DNA of 64,000 bases from Capnocytophaga leadbetteri (GCF_003054025.1 NZ_QBKG01000005.1:101409-165408); one strand, 5' to 3'. Counted from the stretch's first letter, positions 9,086 through 18,752 are shown. Notes: generated by a model not told the origin, from the letters alone. Numbers and translations: made by a program.

Positions 9086-10132
9086 ATGAAACAGCGATTA
9101 ATTTTTATTGATGTAATAAGAGCATATGCTATCTGTATGATGCTGCAAGGGCATTTTATTACAGCTCTTTTAGGTGAACCTTATTGGGATGAATCGAATA
9201 TTTACTTCCATACTTGGCATTATTTTACAGGTATCACAGCTCCTGTTTTTCTCACTATATCAGGCTTTATCTTCACCTACCTACTTATACGAGAAGGCGA
9301 GCGCAGTGGTGTAGGACTAAAAAACCCTCGTGTAAAAAAAGGAGCTAAACGAGGACTAATGCTTATAGGAGTAGCTTGTTTATTGCGCAAAGACATTTAC
9401 TTTGTAGATATACTGCATTGTATTGGGCTAGCGCTCATTATTATGGTTGGTATCTATCTGTTAGCGCGAAAACACGTCAGACATCTGCTACCTATAATGC
9501 TTATTACTACTACTCTTATTTTATTTACTTTCAATGAAACCTATAACAAATATGAGTATTCTTGGCTTCCTCAGATTGTAGCCAACTATTTCACACCTAA
9601 ATACGGTACTTTCTTTACTATATTTCCATGGTTAGGCTTTGTAACTTTAGGAGGTTTTATGGGGGCTTTATTTTATTATTACCGCAATACCAAACATCTA
9701 TACCCCATATTTATAAGCTTACTTATTGTTTTTGGGGCAATCTTCCATTTTCAATATCATACCTTTCATTTTCTTTATTCAGTTACTGGCTGGCAGCATT
9801 TTGAGAATCTAGCACGCAATGGTTTCCTCTTTCTACGTATGGGCGACACTCTCTGGACATTTGCTGTTTTTGTTATTCTACGTAATGTACTCACAGCTCA
9901 GTTCCTTCAGCGCATAGGGCAAAATACGCTTTCTATTTATATCATTCATAGTATAGCTCTATACCATTTTATTCCAAGACTCAGCTTAGATTATTACTTC
10001 CATAAGAGCCTCAACCCTACTGAAGCTATAATAGGAGCTATTCTCTTTGTAATAAGTATTACTACTGCTTCATACTATTACCACAAAATATATAAATACG
10101 CAAAAGAAAAGTATTTTATGAAAGATAAATAA
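9086..10132 (+). CDS. DUF1624 / heparan-alpha-glucosaminide N-acetyltransferase-like membrane protein
   Basis: A 348-residue protein with about 10 hydrophobic segments. The start RLIFIDVIRAYAICMMLQGH is the signature of the HGSNAT_cat (DUF1624) family, in which Asp and His of the first helix belong to the predicted acyl-transfer site; PVFLTISGFIF and the charged loop RVKKGAKRG also fit. Human HGSNAT moves an acetyl group from acetyl-CoA across a membrane to glucosamine. The bacterial substrate is unknown, although acylation of an envelope glycan is plausible. It begins 6 bases after the channel gene, so they are probably one transcript. A bidirectional terminator follows. Confidence 0.75.
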   Translation: MKQRLIFIDVIRAYAICMMLQGHFITALLGEPYWDESNIYFHTWHYFTGITAPVFLTISGFIFTYLLIREGERSGVGLKNPRVKKGAKRGLMLIGVACLLRKDIYFVDILHCIGLALIIMVGIYLLARKHVRHLLPIMLITTTLILFTFNETYNKYEYSWLPQIVANYFTPKYGTFFTIFPWLGFVTLGGFMGALFYYYRNTKHLYPIFISLLIVFGAIFHFQYHTFHFLYSVTGWQHFENLARNGFLFLRMGDTLWTFAVFVILRNVLTAQFLQRIGQNTLSIYIIHSIALYHFIPRLSLDYYFHKSLNPTEAIIGAILFVISITTASYYYHKIYKYAKEKYFMKDK

Positions 10133-10158
10133 AGCCAATTCTATTGAAGAAGAATAAA

Positions 10159-10195
10159 AAATAAAGCCTACTAATTACTTAGCAGGCTTTATTTT
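10159..10195. terminator. Bidirectional terminator between converging transcripts
   Basis: Inverted repeat AAATAAAGCCT (10159-10169) and AGGCTTTATTT (10184-10194), flanked by A-rich and T-rich tracts. It serves the DUF1624 gene on the + strand and the tRNA-Gly transcript on the - strand. Confidence 0.8.
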
Positions 10196-10198
10196 TGA

Positions 10199-10270
10199 GC
10201 GGGAGACGAGGTTCGAACTCGCGACATTCAGCTTGGAAGGCTGACGCTCTACCAACTGAGCTACTCCCGC
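10199..10270 (-). tRNA. tRNA-Gly (anticodon TCC)
   Basis: On the minus strand the 72-base sequence folds as a standard cloverleaf. The acceptor arms GCGGGAG and CTCCCGC pair perfectly. The D arm contains AGCTCAGTTGGTAGAGC, the anticodon loop is CTTCCAA (anticodon TCC, reading GGA), and the T arm contains GTTCGAAC. CCA is not encoded. A likely promoter lies upstream at 10313-10344. Confidence 0.97.
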
Positions 10271-10312
10271 AATAAATATAGATGACAATAAGATTATTCC
10301 TTTTCAGCGGTG

Positions 10313-10344
10313 CAAATATACAGCTATTTTTTCATAACTTCCAA
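10313..10344 (-). promoter_or_regulatory. Promoter for tRNA-Gly
   Basis: On the minus strand, TATATTTG (10313-10320) is the -7 element. A TTG (10342-10344) lies 21 bases upstream, slightly wider than the usual 19-20. The leader to the mature tRNA would be about 35-40 bases. Confidence 0.5.
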
Positions 10345-10418
10345 ATTTATCACCTATTTTTTTACTAACTAATATCAATTTAACACAAAAGCAACTGATA
10401 ATCAATTATTTTTAAATT

Positions 10419-10964
10419 CTATTTATTGTTAGCTAAATCTTTAAGTAACTTTGTCATTTCCCAAATTACTATTCCTGCACTTACTGAAACATTTAAAGAA
10501 TGTTTTGTACCATATTGTGGTATCTCTATCACTTCATCGCTAAGGCTTACCACCTCTTGCGCTACTCCTTTCACTTCATTACCAAAAATAACAGCATATT
10601 GCGTATGTGCTTTAGGTTGAAAATCATTAAGCATTACAGCCTTTTCAGCTTGCTCTATACTTATCACACACACATCTTCTGCTTTCAATCTCTCAACTAC
10701 CTGTAGTGTATCTTCAGCGTACTCCCAAGCCACGCTATCTGTAGCTCCTAAAGCTGTCTTATGTATCTCTTTATTAGGAGGGGTAGCTGTAATACCACAT
10801 AGGTATATCTTCTCTACTAAAAAAGCGTCGCAAGTGCGAAATACCGACCCTACATTATTAAGGCTCCTTACATTATCTAATATTACTATCAAAGGGGTTT
10901 TCTCAGCCTTTTTAAACTGCTCTATATCCAAACGATGAAGTTCACTATTTGCTAATTTTCGCAT
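10419..10964 (-). CDS. TrmH/SpoU-family RNA 2'-O-methyltransferase
   Basis: A 181-residue SPOUT methyltransferase. The three SpoU motifs are present: NNVGSVFRT (motif 1), VIFGNEVKGV (motif 2) and IPQYGTKHSLNVSVSAGI (motif 3), which form the trefoil knot that binds S-adenosylmethionine. The family methylates ribose 2'-OH groups in tRNA or rRNA. The short length, with almost no N-terminal extension, resembles TrmH/TrmL-like enzymes, but the target base cannot be read from the sequence. It is the last gene of the guaB-to-rel run, starting 2 bases after the rel stop. Confidence 0.9.
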   Translation of the reverse strand: MRKLANSELHRLDIEQFKKAEKTPLIVILDNVRSLNNVGSVFRTCDAFLVEKIYLCGITATPPNKEIHKTALGATDSVAWEYAEDTLQVVERLKAEDVCVISIEQAEKAVMLNDFQPKAHTQYAVIFGNEVKGVAQEVVSLSDEVIEIPQYGTKHSLNVSVSAGIVIWEMTKLLKDLANNK

Positions 10965-10966
10965 AT

Positions 10967-13168
10967 CTATAATCGGGTCACTTTATCTACCCCTTTCACA
11001 TTTTTTATATCTAACATTAGTTTCTTAAGAGTGGCATTATTATTTATCGATATTGATACCTTGCCATTAAATACATTCCCTTCTGTATCTATGTTTATAT
11101 TGGTAAGTTTTACAAATTTGCTATCTAATATTACTTTTGAAATATCACTAATAAGCCCATCACGGTCTATACCACTAATTCGCAAGCTCACTTTAAAGTC
11201 TCGTTCATCTGATTTTACCCATTTAGCTGGGATAACCCTATAAGCATAATTCGATTGCATTGATATAGCATTGGGGCACGTTTTCTTATGCACTTTTACC
11301 CCTTCATTAATAGTTACAAAGCCAAATATAGGGTCACCAGGTATTGGGTTACAACATTTTGAGAAAGTATAGTCTAATGATTCTTCTTCTTTACCAAATA
11401 CAATACTATCATAATGTACTCCTTCTGTATAAGTAGGTTCTTCTACTGCCTTCTTTACTACTTTACTCTTAAACAAACCGAAGAATGAGGTACGATGCGA
11501 AGCAAAATCCTTAAGCATCTGGTTTGTAATCTCTCCTGTACCTGCCTGATAGTATATATCCAAACTAGTCTTAGTTTTGAAGTAATTAACCATATCGTTC
11601 ATCACTTCTTCTGTAAGATTAATCTTCAGCTGCTTAAGTTTGCGCAAGAGTATTTCTTTCCCTTCTGCTGCTACTGTTTTTGTCTCTTCCTTTAATGCAT
11701 TTTTTATCTTGCTCCGCGCCTTCGAAGTAGTAGCATAGTTCAACCAGTTTTTAGTAGGTTTAGCGTTTTCTGCTGTGATAATTTCTACCGTATCACCGCT
11801 TTTTAGCACTTGGTTTAAAGGTACTAATTTATTATTTACCTTAGCTCCACGTGTTTTAAGTCCTACCCCTGTGTGAATTGAGAAAGCAAAATCTATAGGA
11901 GTTGCTCCTTTAGGTAACGATTTTATCTCGCCATTGGGGGTAAAAACAAATATTTCTTTAGAATAAAGGTTAAGTTTAAAATCTTCTACAAAATCTACCG
12001 CATTGGCTTCACTGTTTTCAAATACCTCTTGCAAACGGTTAAGCCATACCTCTATCCCTTCCTCTTTTTGGTCGCCGTGTTTGTATTTGAAGTGCGCCGC
12101 ATAGCCTTTTTCAGCTATTTCATGCATTCGTTCACTGCGTATCTGCACCTCTACCCATTTTCCCTTAGGTCCCATTACAGTAATATGAAGCGCCTCATAA
12201 CCTGTTGATTTAGGGGAAGATATCCAATCTCGCAAACGAGTTGGATTGGGGCGAAAGTGGTCTGTTACGATAGAATATATTTTCCAAGCAAGGAATTTCT
12301 CTTCTGAAGGTTCGCTTTTGTAGATAATGCGAATAGCAAATTTATCATATACCTCCTCAAAGGTTACCCCTTGCGACTCCATTTTCCTATTGATAGAATA
12401 AATCGATTTAGGTCGTCCTTTTATGTAGTAATCTATTTTCTGCTCATTAAGAGAGGTCTCTACTATTTTAGTAAAAGCATCAATATACGACTGTTGCTCC
12501 TCTTTTGATTCTTCCATCTTACCGAGAATCATAAAATAGCGTTCAGGGTCTGTATATTTTAAGGCAAGATCTTCTAACTCTGTTTTGATGTTGTAGAGCC
12601 CTATACGGTGAGCTATAGGGGCATAGATATAGAGTGTTTCTGAAGCTATCTTTGTCTGCTTATACTCAGCCATTGAGTCCATAGTCTGCATATTGTGCAG
12701 TCTATCAGCTATTTTGATGAGTATCACGCGCACATCATCGTTCATCGTAAGCAGTAACTTCCTGAAATTTTCTGCTTGTAATGAAATATCGTTCTCCCTA
12801 CTCAAATGCGATATTTTGGTAAGCCCTGCCACTATATGGGCTATAGTTTTACCAAAAAGTTGCTCTATATCCTCATTGGTATATTCGGTATCTTCTACCA
12901 CATCGTGTAGTAAAGCCGCTGCTATAGACACAGCGTCTAATCCTATGCGCTGCGCCACTATTTTAGCTACGGCTATAGGGTGAAATATATAAGGCTCTCC
13001 ACTCTTGCGGCGTTGGTTCTTATGAGCATTTACAGCGGTATCAAAAGCTAAACGAATGACTTTTTTATCTTCATCAGTTAGGGTTTGGTAGCTGATGCGC
13101 AAAAGCTCTTTGTACTCGCGAGCTATTGCCTTACTCTCTTCTTCGGTGTAATTAGCTGTTGTTTCCAT
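10967..13168 (-). CDS. rel: Bifunctional (p)ppGpp synthetase/hydrolase (RelA/SpoT family)
   Basis: A 733-residue long RSH protein. Order: HD hydrolase domain with HPIAVAKIVA, LLHDVVEDTEY and ADRLHNMQ, so the metal-binding residues are intact; synthetase domain with GRPKSIYSI, RLRDWISSPKSTGYEALH and VEVQIRSERMHEIAEKG; TGS domain (VFTPNGEIKSLPKGATPIDFAF); a cysteine/histidine-containing segment (FSKCCNPIPGD); and a C-terminal ACT domain. It makes and degrades the alarmone (p)ppGpp in response to starvation. Its operon also encodes IMP dehydrogenase, on the GTP pathway that (p)ppGpp normally restrains, and a potassium uptake system. Confidence 0.95.
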   Translation of the reverse strand: METTANYTEEESKAIAREYKELLRISYQTLTDEDKKVIRLAFDTAVNAHKNQRRKSGEPYIFHPIAVAKIVAQRIGLDAVSIAAALLHDVVEDTEYTNEDIEQLFGKTIAHIVAGLTKISHLSRENDISLQAENFRKLLLTMNDDVRVILIKIADRLHNMQTMDSMAEYKQTKIASETLYIYAPIAHRIGLYNIKTELEDLALKYTDPERYFMILGKMEESKEEQQSYIDAFTKIVETSLNEQKIDYYIKGRPKSIYSINRKMESQGVTFEEVYDKFAIRIIYKSEPSEEKFLAWKIYSIVTDHFRPNPTRLRDWISSPKSTGYEALHITVMGPKGKWVEVQIRSERMHEIAEKGYAAHFKYKHGDQKEEGIEVWLNRLQEVFENSEANAVDFVEDFKLNLYSKEIFVFTPNGEIKSLPKGATPIDFAFSIHTGVGLKTRGAKVNNKLVPLNQVLKSGDTVEIITAENAKPTKNWLNYATTSKARSKIKNALKEETKTVAAEGKEILLRKLKQLKINLTEEVMNDMVNYFKTKTSLDIYYQAGTGEITNQMLKDFASHRTSFFGLFKSKVVKKAVEEPTYTEGVHYDSIVFGKEEESLDYTFSKCCNPIPGDPIFGFVTINEGVKVHKKTCPNAISMQSNYAYRVIPAKWVKSDERDFKVSLRISGIDRDGLISDISKVILDSKFVKLTNINIDTEGNVFNGKVSISINNNATLKKLMLDIKNVKGVDKVTRL

Positions 13169-13192
13169 TGTATTTGGGGTTTATGATGTCTT

Positions 13193-13969
13193 CTATTTTA
13201 TGGTAGAGGATAGTTTGCGCAACTTGATAGCCGTCAGTACTTTTTTGGTATATAAAGGAAAATCAGCGTTCAATAGCCAACCAAAATACCCTGGTTCATT
13301 CACAAAAATATCCTCCACTTTGCTACCTTTGTGTTTTCCAAAAGTAAATATTTCCTCTCCTTCGCTGTTATAGCCTATAAATCCAGCAAAATCAGCTATT
13401 TGTTTTCGGTAGGTAAACTCGCTTAGCTTTTTGATGTTATTCTCTAAGTTGTCATACTTATCAAGCTGAGCTTTCAGTATTTCATAGGTAGCATTAGTAT
13501 CAGCAGCTGCAGTATGTGCCTCAAGTAGGTCTTTGCCACAATAAAATTTATAAGCTGCTGATAAGGTGCGCTGTTCCATTTTGTGAAATATCGTTTGTAT
13601 ATCTACCGTCACACGATTGCCAAGGTCAAAATCTACTCCTGCACGTAGCATCTCTTCTGCCAATAACGGAATATCAAACCGGTCTGAATTATAACCTGCT
13701 AAGTCTGAATCCTTTATCATATTGTGTATTTGCTTAGCCAATTCTTTAAAAGTAGGCTCATTAGCTACTTTCTCATCAGTGATGCCGTGTACTGCCGAAG
13801 CCATTGCAGGAATAGGAATCGTAGGATTTACCAACCAGGTTTTGCTTTCTTTATTACCATTAGGATATACTTTCAATATCGAAATTTCTACAATACGGTC
13901 TTTAGTAATGTCAATGCCTGTTGTTTCCAGATCGAAAAAACAGATAGGTTTTGATAATTTTAGTTCCAC
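13193..13969 (-). CDS. DnaQ-like 3'-5' exonuclease
   Basis: A 258-residue DEDD-family exonuclease. Motifs: ExoI FFDLETTGID near residues 11-20, ExoII YNSDRFDIPLL, and ExoIII HTAAADTNAT (DEDDh type with the catalytic His). Residues about 195-258 form a separate small domain (TFGKHKGSKVEDI, GYFGWLLNADFP), similar to the C-terminal module of exodeoxyribonuclease-X-like proteins. The enzyme could be a proofreading or repair exonuclease. A true DNA polymerase III epsilon is possible, but the extra C-terminal domain favours an accessory nuclease. It sits between clpS (28 bases upstream) and rel (24 bases downstream). Confidence 0.88.
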   Translation of the reverse strand: MELKLSKPICFFDLETTGIDITKDRIVEISILKVYPNGNKESKTWLVNPTIPIPAMASAVHGITDEKVANEPTFKELAKQIHNMIKDSDLAGYNSDRFDIPLLAEEMLRAGVDFDLGNRVTVDIQTIFHKMEQRTLSAAYKFYCGKDLLEAHTAAADTNATYEILKAQLDKYDNLENNIKKLSEFTYRKQIADFAGFIGYNSEGEEIFTFGKHKGSKVEDIFVNEPGYFGWLLNADFPLYTKKVLTAIKLRKLSSTIK

Positions 13970-13997
13970 AGTATTTTGTTCAGTGTTTAAGGTTGTT

Positions 13998-14285
13998 TTA
14001 TTCTTCTATTTCAGCAGAAAGCCCAGCATCTAAAAGAGCCACGCAAAGAGGCTTCAGATAGTCATAACTACCAGTTTTCACATCGCATTTCCCTTTGAAA
14101 TGAACGATAATAGCACATTGCTCGGCCTGTTCAAAAGTATGACCGCACACCTGCACAAGAGTATCAATTACGTAGTCAAACGTATTGTAATCATCATTGT
14201 ATAAGATGATACGGCACTCCTCATCTTGTAGTTCAAGTACATCGGTTTCGGCTAATGTTTCTTCTAAATGACTGATAAACGGCAT
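13998..14285 (-). CDS. clpS: ClpS, N-end-rule adaptor of the ClpAP protease
   Basis: A 95-residue protein with the ClpS fold signature: ILYNDDYNTFDYVI near residues 28-41, the HxFEQAEQCAIIVHFKGKC region, and a basic-to-hydrophobic C-terminal helix. ClpS binds proteins carrying destabilising N-terminal residues and delivers them to ClpA-type unfoldases. Asp-Asp after the Asn in YNDD and the following His/Met-type pocket are conserved apart from family variation. It lies 14 bases after ktrA in the guaB-rel gene run. Confidence 0.92.
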   Translation of the reverse strand: MPFISHLEETLAETDVLELQDEECRIILYNDDYNTFDYVIDTLVQVCGHTFEQAEQCAIIVHFKGKCDVKTGSYDYLKPLCVALLDAGLSAEIEE

Positions 14286-14299
14286 AATACTAATCTTTT

Positions 14300-14956
14300 T
14301 TAGGTTTTTGTCACCCTATCTATCACATTCTCTCTCGAGAGAATTATCAGCAAGTCATCTTTATTAAGCTTAATGTTGGGGTCAGGGGTGACGTTCATTT
14401 TCCCATCAGAATGCTTTACTGCCAATATATTTATCTCGTACTTATGCCGTAGGTTCAGCTCCATTAGTGATTTTCCAACATACGTTTTCGGCACTTTCAC
14501 CTCGTAAATAAAATAATCTTCTGCAAATTTGAAATACTCAATAATAGTAGGTCTCAAAACCGAGTAAGCTACCTTCTCTCCCATTGATTCCTCTGGGAAA
14601 ACCACTTGGGTAGCTCCTATCTTATATAGTACCTTTTCTTGGGTGTGATTTACTGCTTTACAAATAATATTTTTCACTCCCAATTCTTTGAGTTGCAGGG
14701 TGATAAGGATACTTGCTTGTATATTATCACCTACACTCACAAAGGCAGTATCAAAATCATCGCGTACTACCTTTTTTAAAGCGATTTCATCAGTAGCGTC
14801 TAATATTATCGCCTCTTCTATAATTCCTTCGTTAAGGGCTTGCTTTATCAGGTTTTCTCTTGCATCTATCACCAGTACAGTAGCCTTGTTGCGATACAGC
14901 GTCTTAGCCACCGATTTACCAAACTCTCCCAAACCTATCACTAAAAAATTCTTCAT
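14300..14956 (-). CDS. ktrA: KtrA/TrkA potassium-uptake regulatory subunit
   Basis: A 218-residue cytosolic gating protein. Residues 1-130 form an RCK_N (Rossmann) domain with the nucleotide-binding motif GLGEFGKSVAKTLY and Asp32 (VIDARE) at the end of the second strand. Residues about 140-218 form an RCK_C (TrkA-C) domain (SLMELNLRHKYEINILAVK). Such subunits form rings on the membrane partner and gate K+ flux with ATP/ADP or NAD. In other phyla the RCK_C domain is a c-di-AMP receptor, relevant because this genome region also encodes a diadenylate cyclase. Its partner ktrB is 59 bases upstream in the same direction. Confidence 0.9.
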   Translation of the reverse strand: MKNFLVIGLGEFGKSVAKTLYRNKATVLVIDARENLIKQALNEGIIEEAIILDATDEIALKKVVRDDFDTAFVSVGDNIQASILITLQLKELGVKNIICKAVNHTQEKVLYKIGATQVVFPEESMGEKVAYSVLRPTIIEYFKFAEDYFIYEVKVPKTYVGKSLMELNLRHKYEINILAVKHSDGKMNVTPDPNIKLNKDDLLIILSRENVIDRVTKT

Positions 14957-15015
14957 ATTTGTTAATCCTTAGCGCATTGATAATTGACGAATCAGCAAAT
15001 TGACAAATCGCCTCA

Positions 15016-16344
15016 TTATCCTATTAATATATTCTCTTTCGGGTATTTATAGTTGCCTTCAGCACGCGGTCGCGAAAGGGCTAAAGCAATAGTAAGCGGG
15101 CCTACCCTACCCAAAAACATCGTAAACATCAGTATAGCCTGCGAAGTTTTGTTTAAATAAGGCGTAATACCAGTAGAAAGTCCACAAGTACTAAAAGCTG
15201 AAATAAGCTCAAATGCCACTTTAGTAAATTCAAAATGAGGCTCTATACTTGCCAGTACTACTATCATTATCAGCACATACATCATCGCAATAAATACTAA
15301 AGCAGAGGCTTTGTTAAAAAGTTTCCACGAAATACGCCTTTTAGAGAACTCTATGTAGTTCTTGTTAAGCAGTGCCGTCTTAATTCCCAAAAACAATATA
15401 CCTATAGTAGTCGTCTTTACCCCCGAACCGGTAGAGTTTGGCGAGGCTCCTATAAACATAAAAGTTACACAGAAAAGAATAGTAGCACTACCCAAGTGCT
15501 CTAACGGTATAGTGTCAAACCCTGCTGTACGCAAACTCACTGAGTGAAAAAAGCTGATGAGCAACTGGTTAAACAATCCTTTGCCGTAAAGAGTATGATA
15601 GTTTTTATACTCTAAAGTGAAAAACAGCAAAGTACCTGCTAATAGTAGCACTATCGTCATCAGTATTGAAAACTGCGAATTAATATCAAGCCGTCTGCGC
15701 TTATGCTGCAAATACTCGCCTGCCTGAATGATAGTGGTAAAGCCTACCCCCCCAAAAATAATCAGAAAAGCGATAATTAAATTCACATATACATTGTAAG
15801 TATAGCCCTCAAAACTATGAGGAAAAAGTGCTATACCGGCATTGCAAAAAGCGGATACCGAATGAAATACCGACATAAACAGCGCCTGAAAAAACGAATA
15901 GTCTTGTATAAACGAGCCAAATAATAGCACCGCTCCTATTGCCTCAAATAGCAGAGTAATAAAAACCACTCGCTTAGTTACTGTATAAATGTCGTACATC
16001 TTGTTATGGTTCAGCCCTTCTGCCACCAAACGTTTCGTGTAAAAACCTATGCGTTTAGCGATAAGCAAAACGAATACTGACGAGATAGTCAGCACACCTA
16101 ACCCTCCAAACTGTATGAGTATCAACAGTATAAACTTCCCAAAACCTGTATAGACAGCTCCTATATCTACTATTGATAAGCCTGTAACTGTTACCGCCGA
16201 AGTAGCCGTAAAAAGAGCCTCAAAAAAAGAAACTTCTTTATCAGGATAATGCGAAAAAGGCAGTTTCAATAGGAGTGCCCCGATGATAATCAACCCTACA
16301 AACGAAAGCATTATCAGGCTATAAGGCGATATTTTCTTTAACAT
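15016..16344 (-). CDS. ktrB: KtrB/TrkH potassium transporter membrane subunit
   Basis: A 442-residue membrane protein made of four M1-P-M2 repeats. The four selectivity-filter regions can be read: TSAVTVTGLS, SAFCNAGIAL, SLRTAGFDT and STCGLSTGI, each with the key glycine. It conducts K+ into the cell with KtrA. The gene starts 11 bases after guaB and is followed by ktrA. The size and the pairing with a single-RCK protein favour a Ktr-type rather than a Trk-type system. The 3' end merges into an AT-rich octamer repeat (see findings). Confidence 0.92.
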   Translation of the reverse strand: MLKKISPYSLIMLSFVGLIIIGALLLKLPFSHYPDKEVSFFEALFTATSAVTVTGLSIVDIGAVYTGFGKFILLILIQFGGLGVLTISSVFVLLIAKRIGFYTKRLVAEGLNHNKMYDIYTVTKRVVFITLLFEAIGAVLLFGSFIQDYSFFQALFMSVFHSVSAFCNAGIALFPHSFEGYTYNVYVNLIIAFLIIFGGVGFTTIIQAGEYLQHKRRRLDINSQFSILMTIVLLLAGTLLFFTLEYKNYHTLYGKGLFNQLLISFFHSVSLRTAGFDTIPLEHLGSATILFCVTFMFIGASPNSTGSGVKTTTIGILFLGIKTALLNKNYIEFSKRRISWKLFNKASALVFIAMMYVLIMIVVLASIEPHFEFTKVAFELISAFSTCGLSTGITPYLNKTSQAILMFTMFLGRVGPLTIALALSRPRAEGNYKYPKENILIG

Positions 16345-16355
16345 CGGTTATTCTT

Positions 16356-17825
16356 TTATCTTGAGTAATTAGGTGCTTCTTTAGTAATAGTGATATTATG
16401 AGGGTGACTCTCTGCAATACCACTGGCTGTAATACGCACAAATCTACTCACAGCTTGCAGTGTTTCTATATCTTTAGCTCCACAATAGCCCATACCTGCA
16501 CGCAAGCCTCCGATAAATTGGTGCATACTTTCTTGTAACTCTCCTTTATAGGCCACACGTCCTACTATACCTTCTGGCACTAATTTCTTAATATCGTCTT
16601 CCACATCCTGAAAATAGCGGTCTTTACTACCTTGGTTCATAGCCTCTACAGAGCCCATTCCCCTATACGATTTGTACTTTCTACCTTCAAAAATGATGGT
16701 TTCTCCTGGTGATTCTTTCGTACCTGCCAATAGCGAACCGAGCATTACACTATGAGCGCCTGCAGCGATAGCTTTCACTATATCGCCTGTATATCTGATA
16801 CCTCCATCAGCTATCACAGGTATTCCTTTGCCTTTTAGGGCTTTAGCTACGTTCATCACTGCCGATAATTGCGGATAACCTACCCCTGCCACTACCCTAG
16901 TAGTACATATAGAACCTGGCCCTATTCCTACTTTCACGGCATCAGCGCCGCTTTCAGCCAAATAGAGAGCTGCTTCAGCAGTAGCTATATTCCCTACTAC
17001 TACATCTAAATCTGCAAACTTACTCTTTACTGCTTTCAATGCATTAACTACTCCTTTAGTATGTCCGTGGGCAGTATCTATTATTACAGCATCTACACCG
17101 GCTTGCACTAAGGCTTCAGCGCGTTCTACTACATCTGCGGTTACCCCCAAAGCAGCTGCCACACGTAGCCTACCAATACTATCTTTGTTAGACATCGATT
17201 TCTCTTGCAAGTTAGCAATGTCGCGGAAAGTGATAAGCCCAACCAATTTATAGTTCTTATCTACTACAGGTAGTTTTTCTATTTTGCTGCGTTGTAATAT
17301 CTTTTCAGCCTCTTTCATAGAGGTACCTTCATTAGCAATCACTAAGTTTTTAGCAGTCATCACCTCTACTATAGGGCGAGTATTGTCCTGCTCAAAACGC
17401 AAATCGCGATTAGTTACAATACCTTTTAGAATACCATTGTCATCTACTATAGGTATCCCCCCTATGTTATTCTCCTTCATACAGCGCTTAGCATCAGCTA
17501 CTTTAGCATCTAAATGTAGGGTTACAGGGTCAATTATCATACCACTTTCAGCACGCTTTACCTTTCTTATTTGCTTAGCTTGCTCTTCTATGGTCATATT
17601 TTTGTGCAGTACTCCTATACCACCTTCGCGAGCCATAGCGATAGCCATTGCTGCTTCGGTAACAGTATCCATAGCAGCCGAAATAATAGGCACATTTAGC
17701 GTGATATTACGCGTAAACTGAGAAGTGATGGCAACCTCACGTGGTAGCACTTCCGAATAATTAGGAATGAGAAGCACATCATCATATGTCAGCCCCTCAC
17801 TGATTATTTTGTCTTGAAAATCCAT
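16356..17825 (-). CDS. guaB: Inosine-5'-monophosphate dehydrogenase
   Basis: A 489-residue IMPDH catalysing IMP + NAD+ to XMP, the committed step of GMP synthesis. The N-terminal [20 protein letters not shown] is typical. Two CBS motifs (about residues 92-205) form the regulatory Bateman module. The catalytic loop [17 protein letters not shown] carries the active-site Cys, and the flap [15 protein letters not shown] segment appears as [12 protein letters not shown]. It is the first gene of the long minus-strand run and has its own promoter at 17855-17885. The next step is encoded by guaA near 30.4 kb. Confidence 0.96.
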   Translation of the reverse strand: MDFQDKIISEGLTYDDVLLIPNYSEVLPREVAITSQFTRNITLNVPIISAAMDTVTEAAMAIAMAREGGIGVLHKNMTIEEQAKQIRKVKRAESGMIIDPVTLHLDAKVADAKRCMKENNIGGIPIVDDNGILKGIVTNRDLRFEQDNTRPIVEVMTAKNLVIANEGTSMKEAEKILQRSKIEKLPVVDKNYKLVGLITFRDIANLQEKSMSNKDSIGRLRVAAALGVTADVVERAEALVQAGVDAVIIDTAHGHTKGVVNALKAVKSKFADLDVVVGNIATAEAALYLAESGADAVKVGIGPGSICTTRVVAGVGYPQLSAVMNVAKALKGKGIPVIADGGIRYTGDIVKAIAAGAHSVMLGSLLAGTKESPGETIIFEGRKYKSYRGMGSVEAMNQGSKDRYFQDVEDDIKKLVPEGIVGRVAYKGELQESMHQFIGGLRAGMGYCGAKDIETLQAVSRFVRITASGIAESHPHNITITKEAPNYSR

Positions 17826-17854
17826 TTTTTAGTAAAAAGAAAATTAGTTGCGTG

Positions 17855-17885
17855 CAAATATACATCTTTTTTATATACGCACCAA
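17855..17885 (-). promoter_or_regulatory. Promoter for the guaB-ktrBA-clpS-rel operon
   Basis: On the minus strand, TATATTTG (17855-17862) and TTG (17883-17885) are 20 bases apart. It lies 30 bases before the guaB start. Confidence 0.75.
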
Positions 17886-17914
17886 ATTTTAAATATTGTT
17901 TAATTTCTTAAAAT

Positions 17915-17950
17915 CAAAAAAAGGCTACCTAAAAATAGTAGCCTCTTTTT
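17915..17950 (-). terminator. Terminator after yebC
   Basis: Minus-strand hairpin AGGCTAC (17938-17944) with GTAGCCT (17922-17928) and a 9-base loop, followed by a run of seven T's. It lies about 40 bases beyond the yebC stop. Confidence 0.85.
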
Positions 17951-17984
17951 ATATATTATTCATTTTCATTTGCTAATTAATAAA

Positions 17985-18704
17985 TTACTCCTCCGCTTCC
18001 TTCATAGTGTGATAGACGTTTTGAACATCATCATCTTCTTCTATCTTTTCTAATAGCTTTTCTACATCAGCTTGTTCTTCAGGAGTGAGTTCTTTGGTAA
18101 CCTGTGGAATGCGTTCAAAACCTGATGAAAGAATTTCTATATTCCTACTTTCAAGCTCTTTTTGTATAGCTCCAAAACTCTCAAAAGGAGCATAAATAAG
18201 AATACCATCTTCGTCAGCAAATACCTCTTCAGCTCCAAAATCTATCATCTCAAGTTCTAATTCCTCAGGGTCTATACCTTCAGCATTGATACGGAAGTTA
18301 CACGTATGATCAAACATAAATTCTACCGAACCCGAAGTCCCCAATGTACCATTGCATTTATTGAAGTAGCTGCGTATATTCGCCACGGTACGGTTGTTAT
18401 TATCAGTAGCAGTTTCTATCAGCACAGCTATACCGTGTGGTGCATAGCCTTCAAAAAGTACTTCTTTATAGTTAGCGGTATCTTTTTCACTTGCTTTTTT
18501 TATAGCGCGTTCTATATTTTCTTTCGGCATATTAGCTGCCTTAGCATTCTGTATTACGGCACGTAGTCGCGAGTTACTTTCAGGGTGTGGACCTCCCTCT
18601 TTCACTGCCATTACGATGTCTTTCCCTATACGGGTAAATGTTTTTGCCATTGCAGCCCAACGTTTAAACTTACGGGCTTTTCTAAATTCAAATGCTCTTC
18701 CCAT
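17985..18704 (-). CDS. yebC: YebC/TACO1-family protein
   Basis: A 239-residue three-domain YebC protein. The N-terminal RAFEFRKARKFKRWAAMAK and the segment GGPHPESNSRLRAVIQNAKA are diagnostic. YebC proteins were long listed as transcription regulators (PmpR). More recent work on YebC/TACO1 supports a role at the ribosome in translating proline-rich stretches, so the regulator name should be read with care. It follows psd and capA on the same strand (96 bases after capA, across an octamer repeat) and is followed by a terminator. Confidence 0.92.
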   Translation of the reverse strand: MGRAFEFRKARKFKRWAAMAKTFTRIGKDIVMAVKEGGPHPESNSRLRAVIQNAKAANMPKENIERAIKKASEKDTANYKEVLFEGYAPHGIAVLIETATDNNNRTVANIRSYFNKCNGTLGTSGSVEFMFDHTCNFRINAEGIDPEELELEMIDFGAEEVFADEDGILIYAPFESFGAIQKELESRNIEILSSGFERIPQVTKELTPEEQADVEKLLEKIEEDDDVQNVYHTMKEAEE

Positions 18705-18752
18705 CTTTTTTAATGATTAATTGTTTAATTATTAATGATAATAATTTCTATA

